This document shows positions 54,149 to 64,000 of a stretch of 64,000 bases of DNA, in pieces (within the stretch, counting starts at the first letter, position 1; each line of letters begins with the position of its first letter). The stretch lies in the NCBI GenBank assembly GCA_014281115.1, contig JACONQ010000010.1, forward strand, positions 2,356,001 to 2,420,000, written 5' to 3'. Under the pieces are notes generated by a model. It made no database searches. It saw only the letters and a program-made list of their open reading frames with translations, and was not told the DNA's origin. The position numbers were made by a program, and so were the translations under genes. Source of the stretch: Laburnicola sp. R22_1. Lineage: Eukaryota > Ascomycota > Dothideomycetes > Pleosporales > Didymosphaeriaceae.

Positions 54149-55546
54149 ATGCTCCCTAAGAAGCGCCTTTTCTCGCGACGCGCGATGACGTTCGCGCCCT
54201 CCGAACCCACCGACAACCCTGCGACGGAGGAGGTCGACAACAACAACAATAACGTCAGCAAGAGACGCAGGCCTACCCCGCCCGAGACTGCCCGTTCAGA
54301 CCCTCCGGCTAGGACTCAATTCTCTTCGCAGCCTCTGTCGTCTCTGAGAGAAGGCCAGCCTATGGGCCGAAAGCAGAAGCGGGTCACGTTCAACGTGTCC
54401 GAAGACGAAGAAGACGAAATTGATACGACTGTCAGGCAGACAAAGAGCGAGGCCTTCGAGTCTGCACTCAACCTGGCCAAGTCCAAACCCATCTCGACGC
54501 CAGCATTGGCATCTCTGTACGGCGGCACCAACAAATTCGAAGCCTTTGGCGCCATGCTCAAGAACCAAAAGCGTCAGGCTGCAAAGGATGCCGAGATCAG
54601 GGATATCAACAAAACGGTTGACGATGCAGGACAGGTTGATCAATTGGCGATGGCTCACGACGATGAACTGACCTCGACTACCACGAGTATCTCGAGGCCC
54701 CAGGCTGAGACTCCTAAGGTCTTTAAGCAGAAAATGAGCCCAGATGAGGCGTCAGAGAAAGCCTTCGAGGGCAGAGAGCACATGGCGGCGCTGACACCCC
54801 CACCCCAGAAGACGTTGTACAACAACGCGATCGAGGCGGGATCCGAACTGGCTACGATGTGAGTTCATTCTAACGTGATAGCCATTGGCCATTTTCTAAC
54901 AACGCATTGTAGGTGGTACTCAAACCAGATCAATTCCCCGCTGCTGCGTCTGCCCGACAATGTCCGACAGCTCATCTACGGATATGCGCTCGGCGGCAAT
55001 ACGATCGAGTTCAGCTATGTGAGCTATGCTCACTTCCCACAGCTCGACGGGACGTTGCAGACGGTTGCCTTTTTCCGGTATATGGCCAACGTCTTCGACG
55101 ACCGCTGCAACCCATTCGTGGACTGGGCGAAGATGCCCGCTGGTATCATCTGCACGAGAGGCATGTCTCTGCTGAACGGAGTGAGCCGACAATTGTATCT
55201 CGAGACGTATACCATCCCATACGCCTTGAATCACTTTTGCTTCAACTGGGCGCACAGCATGTACAACTTCATCGTCCAGGAGCAGCGTCTCACACGCCAA
55301 CAGCGCCAAGCTTTCACCTCGGTTACCATCTCGGGCGATCTTCCAGTGGCGGGTCTTCTCCAAAAGCTTCCGAATCTGCAGCGCATCAAGATCATGAATC
55401 ATTCCACTCCTACCCGCGACGGCTGGTGGAAAGTTGTCAGGACTGCGGACGGACCGCAACTGAAGAAGGAGGCATCGTCTTGGGCACAGGCGCAGTCTGA
55501 TCGATGGGCCGCTCAGACCGGTCTCAGCTCTTACACAACGTACTAA
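54149..55546 (+). CDS. 2EXR/DUF7730-like fungal protein with long disordered N-terminus
   Basis: Two exons, join(54149..54858,54913..55546), 54-bp intron, 447 aa. Residues 1-235 are disordered and charged with NNNNN, KRRR and an acidic SEDEEDEID patch, suggesting nuclear location. The second exon begins a folded domain: INSPLLRLPDNVRQLIYGYALGG, the F-box-like opening helix pair shared by fungal 2EXR and DUF7730 proteins, then FNWAHSMYNFI and LPNLQRIKIM. Such proteins are abundant in Pezizomycotina and their function is mostly unknown; an F-box-like adaptor role is conjecture. Confidence 0.72.
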
Positions 55547-55913
55547 AGAGGCGGATGGACTTCAAAAGGCTAGGGGGCGAAATTTTAACTCTGGGCTGGA
55601 AAGAGAATACGTATTCGACTTGTCTAGAAACTTTTTTTTTCTAGGCTTACTTATGGCATGGGAGTGTGCCAGACAACTTGATTGGGTGGTCTGAACTGTC
55701 CGCCTTTACTGTAGAAAAGGAGGAAGCACTGAGGTACACAAGTGGTAGGGCTGTCCTCGGTTATGGATTTTCAAATCTGGATATGCGGTGGAGCATAGGG
55801 ACCAGGATAATTACATGCCACAATAGTTTTGAAACTTTTGTGGCCTTTTCAGGCATCAGGATGTGCTGAGGTTGGTGAGGGCTTATATAGGCATCCTGAA
55901 GTCAATGCAATAG
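55547..55913. other. Intergenic region left of the copia element
   Basis: 367 bp, a TTTTTTTTT run at 55630, no gene. The last five bases AATAG are the copia target duplication. Confidence 0.55.
55909..55913. repeat. Target site duplication, left copy
   Basis: AATAG, repeated at 61178-61182 directly outside the other LTR. Confidence 0.95.
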
Positions 55914-56065
55914 TGTAAGGGATAAGTAGGGTAGCAATTAGGAATGAGAGACTGAGTTGATTGTAACAAGCTGAACAGAGAAACTGCTTAAGTAGCAGAA
56001 TCGTGATCAGCAACTAGTCTACATCAGGTTGGTGGTATCATGTGATATCGTACTCCACACTAACA
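55914..56065 (-). repeat. 3' LTR of the copia element
   Basis: 152 bp, TGTAAGGG...CACTAACA on the plus strand. By eye identical to 61026-61177. Confidence 0.97.
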
Positions 56066-56080
56066 CACCTCCCACAGCAC
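56066..56080 (-). promoter_or_regulatory. Polypurine tract of the copia element
   Basis: On the minus strand GTGGGAGGTG abuts the 3' LTR, the expected site for plus-strand priming. Slightly degenerate. Confidence 0.75.
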
Positions 56081-56164
56081 AAAGGTAGCGGAGTGCTGTA
56101 AAGTATAACAAAGCAAAATGAGTGAACAGAGGGCCTCCAGGGCACCTCCCTAGGAAGAACTCTA

Positions 56165-59100
56165 TCAGGTAACGACAGATGTAACAAACTTATCCTCTAA
56201 ACCAATAACTTGTTGGCGGATATCGGTCATTCCCAATTGCTGCAAGAATCGCTCGTACTTGCTACTATCAGAGAGAGACTTTGTCAATCCATCAGCGGGC
56301 ATATCAGCAGTTCCCATCCAGGTAACGTCAATGTTCCCGGCTTCAACTTGCTCGCGGATCCACATCTGATGTACTTTGATATGTCTAAGCTTCGTGTCGA
56401 GCTTTTCTTCGTCCTTGTTGGCGATAGAGACTGTTTGCTGGTTATCACAGTACAACGTAGGTCGAACCTCTGGATTAAACCCAATAGCTTCAAAGGTGTT
56501 CATCCACCAGGATAACTCAGTGCCAGCAGTTGACAGGGCAAACAGTTCGGCCTCAGTAGTTGATTTGGTAACAGATCTCATGATTTTTGCCTTCCAATCA
56601 ATGACCATACCGTAGAGCTTAAACACATAGGCGAATGAGCTTTGAGCAGTATTAGGATTGTCAGCAAACGCGGCATCAGAGGCACTAAAGAACAACAACT
56701 CCTTAGCTTCCTTATTGTCAATTTGACTGATGTAGTTGGCGTTCTTAGAGCGTGCTGTTGTTGTTGCTCTAATTGCCCAGAATCGGAAGTCGTATAAGTA
56801 TTGCCACACAGACTTGACAGCAGCAAGATGCTTTTGGCTTGGATTATTTAGATAGCGGGCAAGTATCAAGTGCGCTTTTGCCACGTCAGGCTGGGTGAAA
56901 TATAAGATGAAGCCAAGGCATCCAACTAGGATCTGATATAGGCGGGTGCGCTCCGCGTTAGGTTCATCTGTACTTGGGGGGAGATAAGACTCGCGCAGAG
57001 GGACCTTAGGGTGTCGGCTGCCCTGAAGGAGATTGTGGTCGTGGCAGACTTTTGCGATGTAGGAGTCTTGGATTATCCAGACCTTGCCTTTCGCATAGTC
57101 TCTAATAATGCGTATCCCTAGGAACTAGCGTAGTTCTCCTAAGCTTCGTGTCTTGTATCGTTTCGTGAACTCGCGTTGAAACTGTTGATGATATTGTTGA
57201 TCGCCTTTGCGGAAAAGGACGACGATATCATCTACGTAATAGAATAGTATCAGCTTGCCATTGGTGAATAGGCAAGGGATACCCTTGACTTGAGTGAAGC
57301 CCATATCAACAAGGGTCTTCTTTAGGTGTTTGTGCCACAGCGCTGGGGCATCCTTAAGCCCATACAGTGCTCGGCGTAGTCGCATCATATTGCCTAGTCT
57401 GTCTCGGAACCTATCTGGAGTCCAGACGTAACAGAGTCGGGCTAGGTACGCGTTGAGGAAAGCATTCTTAACGTCGTACTGGTAGGCAAGGAGTCCAAAG
57501 GCGCACATAATAGCGATAAGGAAGCGGAGCGTTCGAGCCGCGAGGGTGGCTGCGTAGGTATCATCCCAAGTCGTCTGCAAATCTCCTCTTACGACTAGTC
57601 GAGCTTTGTAGCTAGTCAAGTAGCCATCAGCATCGAACTTGTACGTGAAAACCCACATTAGCGGCAGGGTCTCAGCATCTGGGTGCTCCTTCACGTCATC
57701 TTTCACCTTCTCAAATACACCTTTGTGAAGCTGCTCCTCAATCTCCTTGTCCGCAGCAGCGAACCACTTATCAGCATCAGGGCGGGATTTGACCTCAGCC
57801 CAGTTCTTTGGTGGCGGCGGCAGTTGATCACGGTGAACCTTCAACTCTTCATTTAGGGGCAGTTGCACGATTGCCGTAGCAAACGTTTGCCAGTACAGAG
57901 AAGCGTGCGTACTGAAATGGTCCCTAGGCGTATCGTCTCCTCTACCACCTCCCCGACGACGGGACCCTAGAACGATATTGTCTGCAGCAATATTAGGGTT
58001 TGTCTGTCTTGGAGCGTTATTCTAATAGCGGTTTGGCGCAGTATCTCCAGAAGCAATCTCTCTCCAGCCTTTTGGTTGAGAACGATTATAAGTGCTAGGT
58101 ACTGGTGTCTCTCGGGGTGTGAGTAATCCTTTATAGGCCTCCTGTTGAATCTGCTCTTTGGCATCATCTGGCCCAGTAGCCTCTTCTTCTTAATCCTCAA
58201 CATCATCCTCAACTGTATGTTGACGATGTGTTATATCACGATGGATCTGCTCGATAACAGGATCTTCCTCCTTGTCCGATGAATCGATATCAAGGACTCT
58301 GACTACGCGTTGTATCTCCTCCGTCATAGGCTCAAGTTGTAGAGCCGAGTAGCGTTGGTCTCGTACGAAGACAACATCACGTGTTCGAACAACACTGTCA
58401 GCCCCAGGAACCCATACACGGAAGATATTCGTTCCTTCGTATCCAACTAGCCATCCAGTAATCGACCTTGACTCGAGCTTGTCACCTTTGGCCACCTTGG
58501 TATTACGGAATAGGGCTTTGGCACCGATAACGTCTATGTGTGCAAGAGACGGCTTCACCTTGCGTACATGTTCGTAGGGCGTCTTCCAGTCAAGAACCTC
58601 TGTTGGCAATCGATTGAGGATGTAAATAGCCGTTAGGCATAACTCGTTAGCCAGTTCCTTAGGCAAATTTGCTTCAATCCGCAAAGCTCTTGCCGCAGTG
58701 ATAATAAGGTTACCAGCCTTCTTGGGCAGGCCAGTCATCTCTTCTGCACTAACAGCACGTCGCTCAGCTGTGATACCCAGGTCTTGAAAGACCTCCTAGA
58801 GATCAGCATAACCCTTTTCGTTGTCACAGCGAACGTATACAACAATCGCGTCAAACTGGGTCTGTATAAGCGCTAGTATCTGTTGAACTGAGCGCGTTAG
58901 AGTCTCCTTCTTCTTATCACGAAGAGTCTTCCCTAAATGGTATCTGCTATGTTGACACACAGCGTGTAAGAGCCACTTGTCCCCGTTATAGCAAGCTTCA
59001 CCCGTCTTCCTGAGTTGTACAAGGTCGATGCCGATACGTTCAAAGGGGCGTGTCGCAGGCTCGCGTTGAGGGCGTCGACTGATGATCTTAGAAAGCTTAG

Positions 59101-60916
59101 AGTTGATGCACTTTTCACATTCCCTCCATTGCGGGGCTTGGGGGCCAGTGATGAGCCTGATACCATCCACTGCCTGCTCTAGGTGTTCAACCGCGCGTCG
59201 TCCTGCATGAGCTAGCATCTGATGAGCTTCTATAGGGGTGACTTGTAGAGGCTTGCGCTCTATACGGCTTGGCTTGGCTGACTTCGACTGAATCGCGAAT
59301 GTGTACAACTCTGATGCGTTCGGACGTGTTGCCTTGTTAGAGTCCATAACCCAATGGCCACCCTACTTATTAAGTGTGCAGAATATGTCCATTAAAGCGC
59401 TCCTTAGATAGAGACAGCTACGTCCCAAGTCGAACTCAATACTAACTGATTGACAGCGTGAGAGTGACACTACTGATGTAAAGAACGTGGGAATAAGTGC
59501 TACCTATGTTATAGTCACTCGACGTTCGCCAGTTGGAGTATTAACAAACAGCTTGACATTTCCCCACTTATGTATCTGCAGGGCTTGCGTGCCGGCTAGT
59601 AGGATATTATCTGGGTGTCCATCTCGGATCTTCTCCCAAGTCTTTGGCCGATGGTTTGTGACATGTAGATTGGAGCCAGGATCTAGTATCCACTTGTTAA
59701 TTAATGGCGGTAGAGGCTGTTGAACAGCAGCTGTCCTAAGTGGAGTAACAACCTAAGCTGCGTTCTGGCTGCCTTGCCAGTGCATAACTGCTCCTGTTGA
59801 GTTTTAAGCATTTAATGGAGGGTGACTAGTGTCTATTGAGAAATTATTCTTGTTGGCAGCAGCTGCCTTTTCACTAGCTTTCTTCTTAGCTCCGAACAGA
59901 GCTGCGCTTAAAGGGTTGCCTTTGCCTAGTTTCCTAACTCTGTCAAACTCGGCTAAGACAGCTGGGTCGGGCCTCTATCCAGCAGGTTGGAGAGAAGGCA
60001 CCACATAGGAGCACTGTTTAAACAAGTGCTGTTCCCCGCAGATGCACGTGACTGTACGTTTCTAGGTGTTGCTGTTGGTGTTTAGACTAGGGCGTCCTAA
60101 AACGGCGTATGTTCCAAGTGCTGACGCTACAGGGTTCAAGGTGCGTTAGAACCGTCGATAGTTCTCCACTAGTGCAACAGGATCCATATACAGGGTTCTG
60201 TTTATCTCGGCTCGCGTGATCTCCTGAATTTCGTGCGTGACAAAGGACTTATTAATTCCCCTAATTGCTCGAAGAAAGTCCTGCTGTGCTTGATAATCCT
60301 GAACTTTAGGTAGTTTCAGTTTGATTATGTCGCGAAGGATAGTGATGTAGCTCTCATACCAAGCATCCATCTTCTGTCGTTGTGGAACCTTCTTGATCTT
60401 GTCGTACTGCTCGAGCAACTCATACTTGCGTTCTGCTACTAACATACAGAATATCTTCTTGAGTTGCATGAGTTGTTCGTAGGGAGTTTCAGCATCCTTA
60501 ATAACTGGGATATGCCTGCTGGCGATTGTCCTTGCAATCTCCCGTGCCAGGTTGTTGAGAGCGTTCTCCTTCTTCTGCTAGGCTGCCAGCTTTGTTGCGT
60601 AGAACCTATGCCAGAAGGTGTAGTCCTCTTGTTCAGATTTCGTGAGTTCGTCTGGTTCAATATCATTGTCGCCCTGGACAATGCTTGAAGCTTTGTTGGG
60701 TGTGTTGTCCTTTTTGAATAAGTGTAGTAGTCGCTCCTTAGGTTTCTTATTGTAGATTTTCTTGACAGTATCTACTGTCAAATCTGGGTTACAATAGTCC
60801 TAGATCTTGTATGCCTTAGCGGTCCTCTTTCGCAGAAAGATCCACTTCGACTAATCGCTTGGCTTGTTAAGGATAATCGTCTCCTTAACGATCAGCTCGT
60901 CCTCTTTGTTGCTTAT
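56165..60916 (-). pseudogene. Copia gag-pol, one frame with about 14 stops
   Basis: 1584 codons in a single frame. The probable start at 60914-60916 reads ATA instead of ATG, a C-to-T change at CpA on the other strand. Order of domains: gag with a degenerate zinc knuckle (CICGEQHLFKQC, about 60040), protease DPGSN (about 59680), integrase zinc-finger HMLAHAG region and core (PFERIGIDLVQL, about 59030), RT with YDVKNAFLNAY and catalytic YVDD (about 57230), RNase H with TLYCDNQQTVSIAN and a KLRHIKVHQMWIRE block ending ADGLTKSL. Stops are all TAG or TAA, none TGA, no frameshift. Confidence 0.93.
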
Positions 60917-61007
60917 TGTGGCAAACTAGAGCTTGTTGAGTTAATCTCTGTTGTGGAAAGCGCGTGTGTAGTAAGTAGGTAGAGTGTGAACTGCAGTTGA
61001 ATTAAGC

Positions 61008-61025
61008 GTAGGCCGGGCTCATAAC
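61008..61025 (-). promoter_or_regulatory. Primer-binding site, initiator tRNA-Met anticodon-arm type
   Basis: Immediately inside the 5' LTR the minus strand reads GTTATGAGCCCGGCCTAC. Its complement GGGCTCATAAC is the anticodon stem-loop of eukaryotic initiator tRNA-Met, so priming by a 5' half-tRNA, as in Drosophila copia, is indicated. Confidence 0.8.
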
Positions 61026-61177
61026 TGTAAGGGATAAGTAGGGTAGCAATTAGGAATGAGAGACTGAGTTGATTGTAACAAGCTGAACAGAGAAACTGCT
61101 TAAGTAGCAGAATCGTGATCAGCAACTAGTCTACATCAGGTTGGTGGTATCATGTGATATCGTACTCCACACTAACA
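61026..61177 (-). repeat. 5' LTR of the copia element
   Basis: 152 bp, by eye identical to 55914-56065. Its promoter fires leftward, away from ILV1, whose ATG is 345 bp to the right. Confidence 0.97.
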
Positions 61178-61182
61178 AATAG
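61178..61182. repeat. Target site duplication, right copy
   Basis: AATAG, see 55909-55913. Confidence 0.95.
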
Positions 61183-61521
61183 ACAACATACATGTCAGTT
61201 CTCTATGCCGTGGGCGTGTTACCATCGGGTACGTGATTCTGATGCGAGCTTTGTAAAATGAATACGCGTTGCAACCAATGTAGATGACTTGTCACCTACT
61301 ACACTTCGACACTGTAGAGATGGAAGATACATGCAACATCAACTGCACCCTCGTAGCGCTCCGATAGCGGCACCCGATCGGACCGATTACCCCACTTCGC
61401 GCCTAACCAGCAGGCGGACCCCCAGCAGACGCGCCGTACCATCCCCGTCCGCGAACCACACCACATCATATGTATCGTTACAAAATTTCCCAAACACTCA
61501 CAATAACAACCAAAGTGCGCC
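61183..61521 (+). promoter_or_regulatory. ILV1 promoter and leader
   Basis: 339 bp between the copia target duplication and the ILV1 ATG. The last 100 bp are C/A-rich. I see no perfect TGACTC-type general-control site here; TGACTCA at 61785-61791 lies inside the ILV1 intron. Confidence 0.55.
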
Positions 61522-63317
61522 ATGCCTCCTGCTGGCATCGACGACTATTCGCGGCCGGTGACGCCTGAGGATCGATGCAGTCTCCCCAATGGCATGGCCT
61601 CACCACGCACTCCAAAGCAGACAGGCTTATCTTTGACCGAGTACACCGCCAACCCAAGTCCGCCTTCGGAGAGCGCAAAGTCCAAGGCCCAGGATGCGAT
61701 TCCAGAGGCATTTTTGCTGCCAAATGGGTACCCTGACGTGAGCAATTGTTCATTGTCAAGGTCGAGGAAAGAAGATGATTCATTCTGACTCAATGGCAGT
61801 ACTTGCGATTGATCCTCACGTCGCGTGTCTACGAAGTCGTCCAAGAAACGCCGCTGACCCACGCGACCAATCTGAGCAACAGGCTCGAGTGCAATGTCCT
61901 ACTCAAGCGCGAGGACCTGCAGCCCGTCTTCAGCTTCAAGCTGAGAGGCGCCTACAACAAGATGGCCCATCTGGATCCGAAGGCACGCTGGAAGGGCGTC
62001 GTGGCGTGCAGTGCTGGAAACCACGCCCAGGGCGTTGCGTACTCTGCCCGCCACCTCCGCATCCCAGCAACCATTGTCATGCCCTCGGGCACCCCAGACA
62101 TCAAGCACAAGAACGTCTCGCGGCTAGGTGGCTCCGTCATATTACACGGCGCTGACTTTGATGCTGCGAAGGCTGAAGCTGCTCGTCTGGAGAAGCTGCA
62201 TGGGCTGATCTCTATCCCGCCTTTCGATGATCCGTACGTTATAGCTGGCCAGGGCACAATAGGCATGGAGTTGCTGCGGCAGACAAATCTACAAGACCTG
62301 GAGGCCGTATTCTGCTGCGTGGGAGGCGGAGGCCTCATAGGAGGTGTTGGCATCTACATCAAGCGCATAGCGCCGCAGGTCAAGATTATAGGGGTGGAAA
62401 CACACGACGCCAATGCCATGGTCGAATCGCTGCGAAAGGGCGAGCGCGTCGTGCTGAAAGAAGTGGGTCTGTTCGCTGATGGCGCAGCGGTCAAGACGGT
62501 CGGAGAGGAGACATTTCGGATATGCCAGGAGGTAGTAGATGAAGTCGTCCAGGTGACAACAGACGAAACATGCGCGGCCATCAAGGATATGTTCGAGGAC
62601 ACGCGCTCCATCGTTGAGCCTGCGGGCGCGCTCGCTCTCGCCGGCCTCAAAAAATGGGTTAACAGGAATCCCTCACCCAATAATAAACGCGGCCTCGTCG
62701 CCATCGCTAGCGGCGCCAACATGAACTTCGACCGCCTACGTTTTGTCGCTGAGCGTGCTGCTCTTGGTGAAAACAAAGAAGCTCTCATCTCCGTCACGAT
62801 ACCCGAAAAGCCTGGCACATTCGCGAATCTGGTGTCCATAGTACACCCCATGGCTGTTACTGCCTTCAACTACCGCTACTCGGGCCCCGAGGCAGCTAAC
62901 ATCCTCATCGGTGTCGAAATGAAAGCAGCGACACGCTCCACCGACCTACCAGACCTCATCGCCCGCCTCCACGCCGAAGGCATGACAGCCACTGACCTTT
63001 CCAACGACGAGCTCGCCAAGTCGCACATCCGCTACCTGGTCGGCGGTCGCAGCAACGCGGCCGACGAACACATGTTCATGTTCGAGTTCCCCGAGCGAGG
63101 TGGCGCCCTGTACAAGTTCCTACACACGCTGCAGCCGGGCATGAACATCAGTCTCTTCCACTACCGGAACTACGGCGGCGATGTAGCGCGCATATTGACG
63201 GGCATCCAGTGCAAGGAAGAGGAGCTGGGCAAGTTGGAGGGCTTTCTGAAGGACATAGGGTATCCGTGGAAGAACGTGACGAACCAGGAGAGCTACAAGA
63301 TGTTTTTGCGGAATTGA
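61522..63317 (+). CDS. ILV1: Threonine dehydratase (deaminase), biosynthetic
   Basis: Two exons, join(61522..61737,61800..63317), 62-bp intron, 577 aa. Pyridoxal-phosphate enzyme making 2-oxobutanoate from threonine, the first step of isoleucine synthesis, in mitochondria. The PLP lysine is Lys119 ([11 protein letters not shown]); the phosphate loop GGGGLIGGV and the [10 protein letters not shown] block are present. Residues about 400-577 form two ACT-like regulatory domains ([14 protein letters not shown] and [17 protein letters not shown]), the site of isoleucine feedback in the family. The N-terminal 72 residues are Ser/Pro/Thr-rich and not a classic presequence. Confidence 0.97.
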
Positions 63318-63580
63318 GCGTGGTGGTTGTACTTTCGAATGCTTTCTTACCATCAATGATATCCCGGTTCAATGTTACCCCAAGGACGGAGAGCACGCCA
63401 AGAATCCAAGCCCCGTCTCCGCATACCCGTTGGGATCACTTCGGGAGTTTGCGAGCCGTTTTCTAGTGGGGTCGATTCGAACCCTGTAGAACACGTGTCA
63501 ATGCCAGGTTTTTTCTTTCTTTCCCCGTGGTTCAATTCGATTCAACGGTGCCGCTCGTCGCGGCTAAGCTCTGCTCTCCT
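63318..63580. other. 3' flank of ILV1
   Basis: 263 bp with normal composition, no gene. Confidence 0.6.
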
Positions 63581-64000
63581 AGTAGTAGTTATATATAGTA
63601 ACGCTATAAGTCTTACTAATTGTAGCAAAGTACTTATTATACTTATTTAATTTCTATTCTTTTAACTAAACTAAAAGTAGCTTTAAGTACTAGATTACTA
63701 AAAAAAAGTTTTACTTTTTTAAATTTTTTTAAATTTAAAGTTGCTATTTTTCTAAAAAAAAGTATTAGTTTAGTATTAATTATATTAATACTATAGTTAA
63801 AATAAGTAGAATACTATTTTATTTAATAGTAATAATAATAACTATAAGTGTTCTTTATAAAGTAGTATTAGTAATATAAGTAGTATAAAATAAAGCCTAT
63901 AAATTAGTTAGTATTATACTAGTTATAAATAATATATATATATATAATTTAGTATAATATCTATTTTTATTAGTAATAAAAGTATATAGTAAATATTATA
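63581..64000. repeat. AT-rich RIP-type block running off the right edge
   Basis: Abrupt change to TpA-rich sequence (TAGTAGTAGTTATATATAG, then AATATATATATATATAAT-like text) with almost no CpA or TpG. Same signature as 34.7-39.2 kb but even more AT-rich. No coding content can be read; it is the edge of a larger repeat-derived block. Confidence 0.75.

Larger units (their letters stand above)
55914..61177 (-). mobile_element. Complete Ty1/copia LTR retrotransposon, 5.26 kb
   Basis: Two 152-bp LTRs that look identical, TG...CA ends, and a perfect 5-bp target duplication AATAG (55909-55913 and 61178-61182). The element is transcribed leftward. Primer site, polypurine tract and a single gag-pol frame in the copia order (gag, protease, integrase, RT, RNase H) are all in place. 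The coding frame has about 14 stops but no frameshift. Confidence 0.97.

Noticed and set aside
56165..60916. Possibility that the many TAG codons in copia gag-pol are read as sense (recoding)
   Set aside because: TAA also occurs, the start codon is changed by the same mutation type, and host genes here use TAG as a normal stop, so RIP-type mutation explains it better.
63468..63486. GGTTCGAATC on the minus strand, a tRNA T-loop look-alike
   Set aside because: The following bases do not pair to make a T-stem and no anticodon arm or acceptor stem lies upstream.
1..64000. A secondary-metabolite or catabolic gene cluster, given several transporters and a regulator relic
   Set aside because: No polyketide synthase, peptide synthetase, terpene cyclase, P450 or co-oriented pathway enzymes; the enzymes present are housekeeping and unrelated.

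Overview
The window comes from the nuclear genome of a filamentous ascomycete (Pezizomycotina), most likely a Dothideomycete. Evidence: short 46-141 bp GT-AG introns, fungal-only families (RTA1-like, Zn-cluster regulator relic, DPR-motif dehydrin-like protein, OPT and DHA1-type MFS carriers), Fot1/pogo, copia, Tad-like LINE and hAT elements, and AT-rich blocks with the TpA-rich, CpA-poor signature of repeat-induced point mutation (RIP). The class-level placement is inference. No rRNA, tRNA, CRISPR or bacterial operon structure was seen.

Layout. 1-15 kb: a GH43 beta-xylosidase cut by the left edge (-), a SPOUT RNA methyltransferase (-), an intact pogo/Fot1 transposon, a tiny SelK-like membrane protein (+), gamma-COP SEC21 (-), lipoyl synthase (+), an RRT8/EI24-like membrane protein (-) and a dehydrin-like stress protein (+). 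15-19 kb: sorting nexin SNX3/GRD19 (+), a truncated Zn-cluster-type regulator relic (-) and an RTA1-like membrane protein (+). 19-25.7 kb: a transposon graveyard with hAT and LINE scraps, then two complete but mutated pogo elements lying 12 bp apart. 25.8-32.5 kb: a sodium:solute symporter, an MFS exporter and the copper chaperone SCO1, all (+). 34.6-39.3 kb: an AT-rich, heavily RIPped block bounded by inverted repeats. 39.5-45 kb: an OPT transporter and a coiled-coil protein (+). 45.6-51 kb: a dynamin-like nuclear-GTPase-type protein and a multi-pass membrane protein (-). 51-54.1 kb: no gene recognised. 54.1-55.5 kb: a 2EXR/DUF7730-like protein. 55.9-61.2 kb: a complete Ty1/copia element with identical LTRs but a stop-riddled gag-pol frame. 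61.5-63.3 kb: threonine dehydratase ILV1. 63.58-64 kb: a second AT-rich block that runs off the edge.

Most host genes are single-copy housekeeping functions: vesicle coat and retrieval (SEC21, SNX3), mitochondrial cofactor and respiratory assembly (LIP5, SCO1) and amino-acid synthesis (ILV1). They alternate with transporters and are not a metabolic gene cluster. Several transposons sit just upstream of start codons. The items I would follow up first are a 93-bp near-identical inverted repeat pair 30 kb apart that carries a hairpin followed by a T-run, the copia element whose pattern suggests mobilisation in trans after RIP, and the back-to-back pogo elements with internally duplicated terminal repeats.
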